From Butyrivibrio sp. INlla18 (lineage in GTDB: Bacteria > Bacillota > Clostridia > Lachnospirales > Lachnospiraceae), in assembly GCF_900103635.1 (NCBI RefSeq), contig NZ_FMXK01000017.1, forward strand, positions 1 to 64,000: a stretch of DNA of 64,000 nt, read 5' to 3'. The notes below the pieces were generated by a model. It was not told the DNA's origin and ran no database searches. It saw only the letters and a list, made by a program, of their open reading frames with translations. Position numbers and translations under genes: made by a program. Positions 1 through 8,655 of this stretch are shown piece by piece. Positions within the stretch are counted from its first letter, which is position 1. Every line of letters begins with the position of its first letter.

Positions 1-16
1 AACCTGGATTCTCGGA
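1..16. repeat. Left terminal inverted repeat of the IS1634-like element
   Basis: These 16 bases match the reverse complement of 1767-1782 exactly. They are the outer end of the insertion sequence, downstream of the transposase stop. Confidence 0.88.
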
Positions 17-1636
17 TTAACATGACGAGGTTGGCAATGCCACTCCGAGAGTCCTGTAAATATCTGCCTGCTTGTCCAGAAGCTCACCAATCCTGAGCGC
101 ACGCTTTTCGTCCTCATAACACTCAAGGACATCAAGCTTATCAAGCAGCTGTTGCATTGTGTAAGTTTTATATAAATCTGTTTCCTTCATCTTGTGATCA
201 AGGTGGGAAATCAGAATTAGTGCTATAAACTCGTTGAATATTTTGCCATCGAGATTCTTCTCGGACTTGGCGAGAAGCCTTCTCATATTGAGTCTTTCCT
301 TGAGATTGCCAAACGCTTTCTCTACGACATCCTTCATTCTGTATAGATGAAGGGCGGTGAATGCGTCCATCTTCTCGTTGGTGATGATGGCAAAGTATCC
401 TATGTGCTTGCGAGCAGCTTTGATCTCATCTTCTTTGTAGTAGACCTGCCTTCCTCGGACAGGGGTATCCTTTACTTCAAAGAAACGGGCGTAAGCTTTC
501 TTGTGATCCTCAACCGGTTTGCCAGAAAGAAGCTCATTGCAGTAGTCCATGATACGCTTGTCAAAAGCCTGCTCTTCATCAGCACCTCTTTCGATGCTGT
601 AGAAATAGTGGATGTAGATCCGGCGTTTCTCTTCGAGGGTGTCGCCCTTGTATGGCCTGTCCTGAGTATAATTCCACTCAGCGCTGACTGTAAGTCCATA
701 AGTATTAAGGCCTTCGTCGAAGTTGTTGAACATACGGATATCATCATATACATCATCAAGATTCTTCTTGATGAACTTAAGGGAGAGCTTTACTCCTACA
801 AGGAATTTAACGTGCTCCCTGTACAGACCATTGATGTTGTCCTCAGAGTAAAAGCCTCTGTCCATGACAAACTTGGTCTTGCCAAAGCCCAGGATATCCA
901 GATCCTCAAGAAGGTGCTTGACCGTCTTTGAATCAGGGATGTTGCCGGCAAGCTTGCGGTAATAGAACGGAAGACCGGATTTCTCTCCGAACACAAGAAG
1001 GAGATTTATCTGAGGAAGCCTGTCGTTTTCCTTGTTCTTGCCCCACTGAGCCTGCTTAAGAGTTTCTGAGTAGCTTGAGAAGCTGGAGCTGTCATAAGCC
1101 CAGTACTCATCCTCGACACGTCTCTTGGCCTGTAACCGCAAGAACTTGGCTATCTGATCATCAGTGATGGATGCGAACATCTCACTGCTTCTGGGTGAAG
1201 CTATATCTTGTCCATAAGGATGCTTATGGGTAAGATTCCATTTTTCAAACCTGTATAGAGGATTGTTATCCTCAAGTACAAGGTAAAAAGCTACTGACAA
1301 AAGCTTTTTGTACATATCCGGAAAGCACTGCTTAAGATCAGCTGTAAGTCCTATCTGATCAGCAAACTGCTCCAGAAGATATGTGGCGCCAAAATAAAGG
1401 TGCTTTGTCTCAGTATATGTGACCGGGCCTGTTCTGGCAGGCAAAGCTTTAGGAGTCTTGGACTCGCCTTTCTTTGCGCGTCCTCTGGTAGGGATTATCT
1501 CCCCAGAGACTGGGTCAACCTTTCCAATGCAGACACGCTTGGACCTCGACTGCTGTTTCTCCTTGTCCCAGTAATAGGTTGTCTCGTAAGCGTAGGTAAT
1601 ACCGGATCTTTTGTCAGTTTGTGTAATGATTGCCAT
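17..1636 (-). CDS. IS1634-family-like DDE transposase
   Basis: This 539-residue protein is of the usual length for IS1634-type transposases and carries their DDE core. The first acidic position is in the YDSSSFSSYS segment near residue 180. The second is in FVMDRGFYS near residue 260. The catalytic Glu lies in the EKAFGNLKERLNMRRL segment near residue 440. The block QINLLLVFGEKSGLPFYYR is typical of this group. The frame is intact from ATG 1636 to a stop 16 bases from the left inverted repeat, so the element may still be active. It lies entirely inside the terminal repeats. Confidence 0.9.
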   Translation of the reverse strand: MAIITQTDKRSGITYAYETTYYWDKEKQQSRSKRVCIGKVDPVSGEIIPTRGRAKKGESKTPKALPARTGPVTYTETKHLYFGATYLLEQFADQIGLTADLKQCFPDMYKKLLSVAFYLVLEDNNPLYRFEKWNLTHKHPYGQDIASPRSSEMFASITDDQIAKFLRLQAKRRVEDEYWAYDSSSFSSYSETLKQAQWGKNKENDRLPQINLLLVFGEKSGLPFYYRKLAGNIPDSKTVKHLLEDLDILGFGKTKFVMDRGFYSEDNINGLYREHVKFLVGVKLSLKFIKKNLDDVYDDIRMFNNFDEGLNTYGLTVSAEWNYTQDRPYKGDTLEEKRRIYIHYFYSIERGADEEQAFDKRIMDYCNELLSGKPVEDHKKAYARFFEVKDTPVRGRQVYYKEDEIKAARKHIGYFAIITNEKMDAFTALHLYRMKDVVEKAFGNLKERLNMRRLLAKSEKNLDGKIFNEFIALILISHLDHKMKETDLYKTYTMQQLLDKLDVLECYEDEKRALRIGELLDKQADIYRTLGVALPTSSC

Positions 1637-1721
1637 CGCCCCACCTCGTCATGTTTTCTATAAATATTATAAAACATGACGATGCAAAAATCAAGAGAGA
1701 AATAGCAATAAATTCAGTATT

Positions 1722-2562
1722 TTAGCGGATTTCAGAAATCTGTGACGAGGTTTTCATCGTCACGTTTCCGAGAATCCAGGTTATGAAAGTAAGTGTTTCA
1801 AAAATATACCCCCATTCTATTTCTAGTTTCTCTTTAGAATTTTTTAACACCATAAAAATAATAAACATAATTGACAAACTAGAAACTAATATGAATATTG
1901 GAATTATCAAAGAGAAGCAATCAGCTAAACCAATCGCATAAAGAAGAAAACAATCTATAGCTGTGCTTACTGCTAACGCTCTCCAAAAATCTACATGTAG
2001 AATGATTGAAATAGCAATGGCAAACGGAAAAATGAACATTATCATTTTCCATAAGAAAAGAGTATTTCCTGAGACAGGCGCAAAACATAGCGTATAGGCT
2101 ACATCATTTTCAGCTCCAGAATTAAGAAACAAATAATCATTTTTTGCTAATCTGGTTCCATCTATAACAACACTATAATCCCTATTCCATCTCAAAAACA
2201 CATTTGGAATATCAACTATCATTTTATCATCTAGTATACTTGCACTAGTTTCCACTAGTTTTACTCTACTCTCGCTATCATTTCCTTGATATAATGTCAC
2301 TGCTATTTTTGAAGAATCTGAAATATTGCAACGAGATATAGGTAAAACGATTTTTTTTAATTTTCTATCATTGCCCAACACTTTTTGCTGAATAATATTC
2401 TTATCAACTTGAATCTCATTATTCTGAGCTTGATTATATATATGATTCATTTCCTCTAAGAGAAATCGGGATACCCATCAGGCAAAATAATACTATTCCC
2501 ATAGCTAAGAAAATGCGAATTTTCGAACCAAATATTATTTTGCCCTCTTTATTTTTTACCAT
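1722..2562 (-). pseudogene. Membrane protein gene, frameshifted and cut by the insertion sequence
   Basis: The likely native start is ATG 2562, overlapping the end of the DUF2304 gene. From there the frame reads a membrane anchor (IRIFLAMGIVLFCLMGIPIS) and stops after about 42 codons at a TATATATA tract near 2425-2435. The rest of the protein continues in another frame: an extracytoplasmic beta-rich part of about 100 residues, then at least three membrane segments. The coding frame then runs into the insertion sequence, so the last 20 or so residues before the stop at 1722 are IS-derived. Membrane proteins of this build commonly follow GT2/DUF2304 pairs in glycan loci, where they may be lipid-linked-sugar dependent transferases. 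That role is inferred. The gene carries two independent lesions and is probably dead. Confidence 0.75.
1767..1782. repeat. Right terminal inverted repeat of the IS1634-like element
   Basis: This is the exact reverse complement of bases 1-16. The host gene sequence resumes at about 1783, which marks the insertion point. Confidence 0.88.
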
Positions 2563-2932
2563 CTCTTATCTCTTTTCTTGATTCTTTTTCTAATTCTCTC
2601 AACCGGCGTTCCATAAGTGCCAACGCTTGAGTAAGCCTCTTATTTCTCAAATTCATGCGCGAAACAATTATCGTCAATGAAATTACCACACACATAAGTA
2701 GACCAATCAACATAAAAAATAAAAAATTCACATCTAAATATATGCCAATAGCATTAGCCATTTTCCCAACAAGATTTGGAAAAATCGCAAATACTGTCAG
2801 GACCACGCCCATAAAAAGCCATACTAAAGTGTATTTAAGTAGTAATTCCTTTTTTCTCAACAGCCTGAAAATAACTACAAAAAAACAAACACAAAAAAAG
2901 ATAATAATAAATTGAAATCTTCTAGTAATCAA
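2549..2932 (-). CDS. DUF2304 family small membrane protein
   Basis: This 127-residue protein has three hydrophobic segments, at roughly residues 6-22, 32-52 and 68-90. A charged C-terminal tail follows, likely coiled-coil, with LALMERRLRELEKESRKE. Size, topology and the place right behind a Dpm1-like GT2 fit DUF2304, a family that regularly accompanies polyprenyl-phosphate glycosyltransferases. It may anchor the soluble GT2 to the membrane or assist lipid-sugar flipping (inference). It starts 2 bases after the GT2 stop and overlaps the next gene by 14 bases, so the three are translationally coupled. Confidence 0.8.
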   Translation of the reverse strand: MITRRFQFIIIFFCVCFFVVIFRLLRKKELLLKYTLVWLFMGVVLTVFAIFPNLVGKMANAIGIYLDVNFLFFMLIGLLMCVVISLTIIVSRMNLRNKRLTQALALMERRLRELEKESRKEIRDGKK

Positions 2933-2934
2933 TT

Positions 2935-3648
2935 TTATTCCCCTTTTACTCTCTGAAAAAATGATATAACGATAGCAAGACTAACTTTGCACATATAATA
3001 CATCGATTTTTTTAGGTTAATGGAACTTTCTCCGGTATCCCTCTCGCGCATAATCACCGGAATTTCCTTTATGACTGCATTATTCCTACTACTTATCATA
3101 ATTGCTTCTGGTTCTGGGTAATCCTGTGGATAATCAAAAGAAAACAAAGAAATGAATTTTTTGTTTACCGCTCTATAACCACTTGTTACATCATAGTACC
3201 TTTTATGCAGCAAAACGAACAATAAATCGCTTAATATTTTTATTCCAAGTCGTCTGCTCCTGCTAGATTGAAATCCTTCTTTCGTAATAAACCTTGATCC
3301 AATCGCAATATCTGCTTCATTCTCATTCAGTGGTTCAACTAACGCATGCAAATAATTAGGATCATGCTGCCCATCACCATCCATCTGTATCGCTATATCA
3401 TATCCATTCTCTAATGCATACCTATACCCTGTTTGAACTGCCCCACCTATTCCTAAATTAACTGGTAATGATACATAATTAGCTTTTATTTTATCTAAGA
3501 CAGCTCGTGTACCATCGGTAGAGGCATCATCCACTACAATATAATCATATTCACTGTAATTTTTCCGTAGATTGTCAACCACTCGTTCTATGCATTCACT
3601 TTCGTTATACGCTGGTATTATCACTAAAGTCTTAATTTTCTTTTCCAT
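2935..3648 (-). CDS. GT2 glycosyltransferase, polyprenyl-phosphate (Dpm1-like) type
   Basis: This 237-residue protein has the GT-A fold motifs of dolichyl/undecaprenyl-phosphate sugar transferases: VIIPAYNESECI at residues 10-21, VVDDASTDGT near 40, and MDGDGQHDP near 90 for metal and nucleotide-sugar binding. It lacks the two C-terminal membrane helices of GtrB proteins. Those are plausibly supplied by the adjacent DUF2304 protein. It should transfer a sugar from a nucleotide donor to undecaprenyl phosphate on the cytoplasmic face, making a lipid donor for GT-C type enzymes nearby. The sugar identity cannot be read from the sequence. Confidence 0.9.
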   Translation of the reverse strand: MEKKIKTLVIIPAYNESECIERVVDNLRKNYSEYDYIVVDDASTDGTRAVLDKIKANYVSLPVNLGIGGAVQTGYRYALENGYDIAIQMDGDGQHDPNYLHALVEPLNENEADIAIGSRFITKEGFQSSRSRRLGIKILSDLLFVLLHKRYYDVTSGYRAVNKKFISLFSFDYPQDYPEPEAIMISSRNNAVIKEIPVIMRERDTGESSINLKKSMYYMCKVSLAIVISFFQRVKGE

Positions 3649-3679
3649 ATATAATACTCCTCCCTAAATTAGGAAATAC

Positions 3680-5515
3680 TTAATCATTGAGAAATACTAT
3701 TTTATATGCATCAATTTTCTTTTGACTATATTTATCCTGTAGCAAAGTCAAATCTGCTTTTTCATCATAAATAACACAATCTGCCCCTAATCTTTTCAGG
3801 GTTTCCAATGCATTTAAATCTTTATTACACGCCGCGTTATATAATGATAAATACGTATACTCCGTTCCAGCAATTGTTTCCGAGCTAGAATAACGGCTAC
3901 AAACATACTTTATATTATAGTCATATATATGTATCTTTTCAGAATCTACACAAGGCACAATCAGTAATTCTTCTTTTGGATATTCTTGACGCAAATCACA
4001 AATAAACTGCAAGCTTTCTTCATCTTCTTTATAAAGATTTGTTGTTCGCTCAGATGAAAATAGCCTAAATGTACTAATACTTATAACTATAACTATTACA
4101 AATGTAAACAAGCCTTCAACAACTTTGTTCTTAGTCATCATTATAGTAGTAGTAAAGCTAGCTACAATAAAAAATACAGGAATAACAAAAAAAAGTCTGT
4201 AATATGCGTCTTTAGATGTTATGTAATTAGAAACAAAATCAAATAGTATTGGATTTGCGAAAGTAATCGCTAAAATAACTGACGGATATACAAATAAATA
4301 TCGTTTCTTTCCTTTTCCCCTAACCGTAAAAAATATTAACGACAATATCAGCAGCAAAAAATAAAATGTTATAAACTTTCTTCCATAGAGAAAATATCCA
4401 TAAACAATCTCTTTCCAACTCCTGTTAATTTCACTCCCCACCAGTACAGTATTACCATAGTACACTTTTAATATATAGACGCCACAAACCAAAACGGGTA
4501 TCAGTGAAATAAAAGCCCCTTTTAACGAAGGCATTAGCATTCTCTTGTTTGAAATCCAAAAAGGAATTCCATATATTATAAACATACACAATATTATAAA
4601 TGGAGCAACTATTTCACACTGCAAGATAGCTAAATTGATAAGCGTTATTCTGATCCAAAAATAACCTTTTTTTGCCAGTTCATCATCACTATATAATTTT
4701 GCAATTTGAGAAATAAACAAATATACCCAAATTGTCATTATCACAATGCCATACCATGGATACTTAATGAAAAATGTTTCTACTTGGTAAGCTGAATCAT
4801 TCTTTAAGCAAAGTAAAATAGCCAATGAAATAACAAAGACATTCCGCTGCTGTTTAGGATCATCAAAAATACTGCAGGCCATTTCTTTAATTACACAATA
4901 ACCAATAATCATTATTAAAGGCGGAATTACTGTTCTAGCCACAATAACAGGATGAATGGATAATATTTTAGAAATGCAAGCAAATACAACAATCATACTA
5001 CTAGCATCTGCTCTTGGAAAATTACCAGCTTCTAGCAATCCGCCCGCAGCAGCTGGTTGTACAGGATTAATATTCCGACTAAATATGATCTCTGATGCTT
5101 TCCCAAGATAAAACTCATCATCTCCAGAGTTACCCCATTTAAGCATAATTGAACTTATGCAAAGAACGGCCAACATTAAATATGCTAAAACATAAGATTT
5201 TTCCAACTTAAAAAACAAATGAAGTATTTTGTGCCTATAAACCGAGATAATCATTGAACAAATTGTCAATAAAAAGACGCTTCCAGTCAATGTATACAGA
5301 AAGACTTCAAATGATAGTCCAAATGTCAAACAAATAAGATAAATCACCTCAGCATATGCTAAGATTGCCACTGTTCCCCAAATAATATTTAGATGCGGTA
5401 ATTGATTTAAATGTAAAACTTTAGTTAATAATGTTCCCACACTTAACATGCAAATCAAGCACATAGCCCACGCTACTATTATTTTTACATAATCAACCCA
5501 TGCAACGTTTAACAC
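3680..5515 (-). CDS. Large polytopic membrane protein, candidate GT-C glycosyltransferase
   Basis: This 611-residue protein has about 12 hydrophobic segments and a soluble C-terminal tail of about 120 residues. The first large loop carries the acidic sequence NSGDDEFYLGKASEI near residue 128, the position where GT-C enzymes hold their catalytic Asp residues. It therefore probably uses a lipid-linked sugar, perhaps that made by the GT2 downstream. I recognise no precise family beyond membrane proteins typical of Clostridial glycan loci. It sits 31 bases before the GT2 gene and 31 bases after the YdcF-like gene, within one operon. Confidence 0.7.
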   Translation of the reverse strand: MLNVAWVDYVKIIVAWAMCLICMLSVGTLLTKVLHLNQLPHLNIIWGTVAILAYAEVIYLICLTFGLSFEVFLYTLTGSVFLLTICSMIISVYRHKILHLFFKLEKSYVLAYLMLAVLCISSIMLKWGNSGDDEFYLGKASEIIFSRNINPVQPAAAGGLLEAGNFPRADASSMIVVFACISKILSIHPVIVARTVIPPLIMIIGYCVIKEMACSIFDDPKQQRNVFVISLAILLCLKNDSAYQVETFFIKYPWYGIVIMTIWVYLFISQIAKLYSDDELAKKGYFWIRITLINLAILQCEIVAPFIILCMFIIYGIPFWISNKRMLMPSLKGAFISLIPVLVCGVYILKVYYGNTVLVGSEINRSWKEIVYGYFLYGRKFITFYFLLLILSLIFFTVRGKGKKRYLFVYPSVILAITFANPILFDFVSNYITSKDAYYRLFFVIPVFFIVASFTTTIMMTKNKVVEGLFTFVIVIVISISTFRLFSSERTTNLYKEDEESLQFICDLRQEYPKEELLIVPCVDSEKIHIYDYNIKYVCSRYSSSETIAGTEYTYLSLYNAACNKDLNALETLKRLGADCVIYDEKADLTLLQDKYSQKKIDAYKIVFLND

Positions 5516-5546
5516 ATCTATTCTCCCTAACTACAAACCGTTTCTA

Positions 5547-6356
5547 TCAACGAATATTTAAAAAATAAGCAATTATTCCGAATATCTCTTCAAAGTAATG
5601 ATAAGAATTCCCCCGTTTTTTTCTCTCAGTTCCCAATAAAACACAATCATTTAGATTAAATTTTTTTGTAATTAACCATATTCTTGGCAAATGATACTCA
5701 CTAGAAATAATAACACTTTTATTATCTTTGCAATATTCACTAACATTTTGAATGTTTTCATATGTTGTTGTAGACTTGGATTCCGATAGTATTTTTTCAG
5801 GCTTAATTCCCTCTTCAATTAAATACTCCGCCATTAGCTGTGATTCAGTAATGCTGCAACCATCTTCAGTAGCTCCACCTGATAGGATTATATATTTGCC
5901 TTCCAATTCATGATTCTTTTCCAGCTTGCAAAAGTAATCTAATCTATCCACCAAGTGATTATCCATTTTTCCATGTTTCAATTGGCTTCCTAATATAACA
6001 ACATACTCTACTTTGCATCTTGAACTAGATATTTGCTCTTCAAACAGCTCCTGTCTCTCATTAAGATAAAAAAGCAAAAACATATATAAGCATGAAGTTA
6101 ATACCAGCACAGATAATACCAATGCCTCAATAAACAATACTATTTTCTTAAATAATTTACGTTTTATTCCCTTTTCTAATAGAATAATAAGTGTACAAAT
6201 TATTTCTCCAGCTACTAGTAACAAAAACCCCCACAAGCTTCTTGACAGCTCATATCCCATCAAATATCCATACAATAAATAAAGCAGTACTGAGCAAATA
6301 ATAATTATATGAAAATAGACTTTGTGATTTGTTTCCATCATTCTCTTAAATACCAA
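5547..6356 (-). CDS. YdcF/SanA-like DUF218 family membrane protein
   Basis: This 269-residue protein has three to four N-terminal membrane segments (residues about 12-110) followed by a DUF218 domain. Diagnostic features are YVVILGSQL near 133, LSGGATEDGCSITESQLMAEYL near 175, the STTTYENI helix near 208 and the VIISSEYHLPRI strand near 230. Family members such as YdcF, SanA and ElyC act in envelope and lipid-carrier related processes, but the reaction here is unknown. In this operon it may serve polymer assembly or undecaprenyl-carrier handling (inference). Confidence 0.82.
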   Translation of the reverse strand: MVFKRMMETNHKVYFHIIIICSVLLYLLYGYLMGYELSRSLWGFLLLVAGEIICTLIILLEKGIKRKLFKKIVLFIEALVLSVLVLTSCLYMFLLFYLNERQELFEEQISSSRCKVEYVVILGSQLKHGKMDNHLVDRLDYFCKLEKNHELEGKYIILSGGATEDGCSITESQLMAEYLIEEGIKPEKILSESKSTTTYENIQNVSEYCKDNKSVIISSEYHLPRIWLITKKFNLNDCVLLGTERKKRGNSYHYFEEIFGIIAYFLNIR

Positions 6357-6365
6357 GACTCAATC

Positions 6366-7550
6366 TTATAATTTAAGAAAGTCAAAAGCTTCCTCAAGTG
6401 ATTTTGTATATTGTTCTCTACTATACTTTACTCTAGCAATTTCCACTTCTTTCTGACACTTTTCAATGATCCAATCTAACGGTTTTTTACTGTAAGAAAT
6501 TATGAACGATCTAATTGTTTCGGCATCACAGTTATCTAGAATAACAGCTCCATCTTCCTCATCATATCCGCAATTCTTAGATACTATTGGAATAACACCG
6601 CCCGCCATAGCATCCAAAACTGATCCAGCCATACCTTCAGAACAGGAAGGCATAATCATATAAGAACATTTTTCTGATAGTTCTTTAAACTTCGAACTTG
6701 AAATATCTACAAATCCTTCAGAGAAAATATTTTTTGTATAATTCAATTCGATGTCATAAAACTCATAAAACTCTCTTTCATTTTTATAAGCTCCTAATAC
6801 GTACAAATTACATGGAAATCCCTCTTCTGAAAAAATTTCTAATAATATATCCAAGCCTTTATGTACTTGTCCTACACTTCCTATAAACATAAAATTATTA
6901 CTTTTTTTCTTATTTACATCGATAGAACAATCTATGGCATTCGTATGATTTTTAATTAGGAAACAATTTTTATTGATTCCTTTATATGTCGAAAGAGTTG
7001 TTTCATTCCCCATAACAAAGAATGCATCATACGAATAAAAATCATCCGTCAATTCAGGAATCTGACGCAGAGGTTCTAACCTGACCCCTCTCCTTTTTTC
7101 CATTTGATCAATTCGTGAAAGCTCAGCTGCATTGTTAAACTCAGGACTTGATGTTGTTAAATATGCTATTTTAATTGCATTTTCCTTGATATTGTTTGAA
7201 AAACAGTCTACATCTTTAGGAAACTGCGCAATAACCAAATCATATTTTTTCTTCAAATGTACGTATGGGTCATAATACGGTATGATATCAACATCATAGC
7301 CTTTATTTGATACAATTCTAGCCATTTCTCTGGCCTGCCAAAAATTCTGATGCACATTATCATTTTGATGATTCTGAAATGGAACTATGATGTAGGATAT
7401 TAATGCTTTTTTTTCATACTTCGTATCAAAATAGTTAGTTATAACATTTCGTCCCAAAAAGCCATTAACTTTCCCTTTAAAAACTGTTGGATTAATTCCT
7501 ACCAACATCATAACTTTTTTGGAAAAATCTATTATTTTCCTGCTTTTCAT
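6366..7550 (-). CDS. GT4-like glycosyltransferase (GT-B fold)
   Basis: This 394-residue protein has a C-terminal Rossmann domain typical of GT4: FMFIGSVGQVHKGLDILLE near residue 220, then the SYMIMPSCSEGMAGSVLDAMAGGVIPI donor-binding stretch near 300-326 containing the E-x7-E like motif. The N-terminal domain is divergent. It probably adds one sugar to a lipid-linked intermediate at the cytoplasmic membrane. No signal peptide or membrane helix is visible. It lies 9 bases after the end of the neighbouring DUF218 gene and 33 bases from the sulfotransferase-like gene. Confidence 0.82.
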   Translation of the reverse strand: MKSRKIIDFSKKVMMLVGINPTVFKGKVNGFLGRNVITNYFDTKYEKKALISYIIVPFQNHQNDNVHQNFWQAREMARIVSNKGYDVDIIPYYDPYVHLKKKYDLVIAQFPKDVDCFSNNIKENAIKIAYLTTSSPEFNNAAELSRIDQMEKRRGVRLEPLRQIPELTDDFYSYDAFFVMGNETTLSTYKGINKNCFLIKNHTNAIDCSIDVNKKKSNNFMFIGSVGQVHKGLDILLEIFSEEGFPCNLYVLGAYKNEREFYEFYDIELNYTKNIFSEGFVDISSSKFKELSEKCSYMIMPSCSEGMAGSVLDAMAGGVIPIVSKNCGYDEEDGAVILDNCDAETIRSFIISYSKKPLDWIIEKCQKEVEIARVKYSREQYTKSLEEAFDFLKL

Positions 7551-7583
7551 TTTATCTTTTAATAATTCCTTCCGAATTCATCT

Positions 7584-8603
7584 TTAAGAAAAATCGTATA
7601 GCCATTTTCCCAATTCTTTTTCTATCACTTTTATGTTATTGCTTTCTTCTGGATATTTATCTTTTAGATTACAGTTATTCGCTGATAATTCTGGCACAAA
7701 TTTTGTCTTTTTTAACACATGTTTCTCAGAATCAATATCTAAGAATCTTTCTATTTTATTTACTGTTTCATCATACTTGTAAACCAAATCTTCAAATTGC
7801 AATCTCAGCACAGGTGTTTTTGTTTCCCTAATTGCAGAACGAAGCCATTTATAGTAATCACAGTAAAAATGCACATCATCTATTGGATAATCCAAAGTCT
7901 TCCACTTATGCTTAGCAGTTAAATATATATCTCTTGGATCTCTATCTATAGCTATAATACAAATATTCTCAAAATATTTTGTGCACTCATCAATCATTTG
8001 TATTGGTATCAAGCTATGGACATTTATCAACTGTTTATCAGTTATAGCCTCAAACAATTTACCAAAGTAGTCCTTGGTTATTTTGGTAAACTCTTCTTCA
8101 TTAACATCATATAAATAGTTCTTCTCAAGTTTTGAGAAGGTAGTTAATGGCTCAATATTTTGTTCCCCATAACTATTCTTCACTGATAGCGATTTACTAA
8201 CATGATATATTTTATTTATTATTCTATATATTACTCTCTGTAATTCACTATTGTGCTTCCAAGTATGATTACAATAATACTTGTTCTTTCCCAATTCAGT
8301 AATATATTCTTCAGAGTATTCCATGAATTTACCGCAAAAAAAGGACTCATGATTAGCAATAGTACCGTAATTTGCCCAGGTCTTACACTGTTCCAAATAA
8401 TCTTTTCCTGCATAGTGCATCAAATCTGGTATACGATTATTCACCATATTATTATACAAATTTAGTATTCCATGAGATGTATTGAAAAAGCTCAACTCAT
8501 AAGAAGGAATACTATATGTATATATATCTTCATACTCACTTAACAAATCCGTAATTGCTGTGGATCCAGTGAAACCAAAACCTGCAGATGAAACAATTTT
8601 CAT
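7584..8603 (-). CDS. Sulfotransferase-like protein
   Basis: This 339-residue protein starts with a P-loop-like segment GFGFTGSTAITDLL (residues 8-21). That matches the 5'-phosphosulfate loop of PAPS-dependent sulfotransferases. A second conserved block, IIAIDRDPRDIYLTAKHKW near residue 215, matches the 3'-phosphate binding site. The family transfers sulfate from PAPS to hydroxyl or amino groups. In this locus the acceptor is likely a sugar of the surface polymer. No PAPS-synthesis genes are in the window. Polysaccharide sulfation is uncommon in Clostridia, so the activity needs testing. Alternative: another P-loop transferase of the same superfamily. Confidence 0.75.
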   Translation of the reverse strand: MKIVSSAGFGFTGSTAITDLLSEYEDIYTYSIPSYELSFFNTSHGILNLYNNMVNNRIPDLMHYAGKDYLEQCKTWANYGTIANHESFFCGKFMEYSEEYITELGKNKYYCNHTWKHNSELQRVIYRIINKIYHVSKSLSVKNSYGEQNIEPLTTFSKLEKNYLYDVNEEEFTKITKDYFGKLFEAITDKQLINVHSLIPIQMIDECTKYFENICIIAIDRDPRDIYLTAKHKWKTLDYPIDDVHFYCDYYKWLRSAIRETKTPVLRLQFEDLVYKYDETVNKIERFLDIDSEKHVLKKTKFVPELSANNCNLKDKYPEESNNIKVIEKELGKWLYDFS

Positions 8604-8655
8604 ATTTTCTTACACATGATTATATAATCATTCTTACCTTTCATATTTTATAATT

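Larger units (their letters stand above)
1..1782 (-). mobile_element. IS1634-family-like insertion sequence
   Basis: A single transposase gene is bounded by a perfect 16-base terminal inverted repeat: AACCTGGATTCTCGGA at 1-16 and its reverse complement at 1767-1782. Past the 16 bases the two ends stay loosely similar (both carry a TGACGA motif). The left end is the first base of the window, so the target duplication cannot be checked. The right end lies inside a membrane-protein gene and truncates it. The transposase promoter region holds a palindrome at about 1650-1678. The family call rests on the transposase only. Confidence 0.88.

Noticed and set aside
347-931. Long plus-strand frame inside the IS1634-like element
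   Set aside because: It lies antisense to the intact DDE transposase, with no ribosome site and no recognisable domain.
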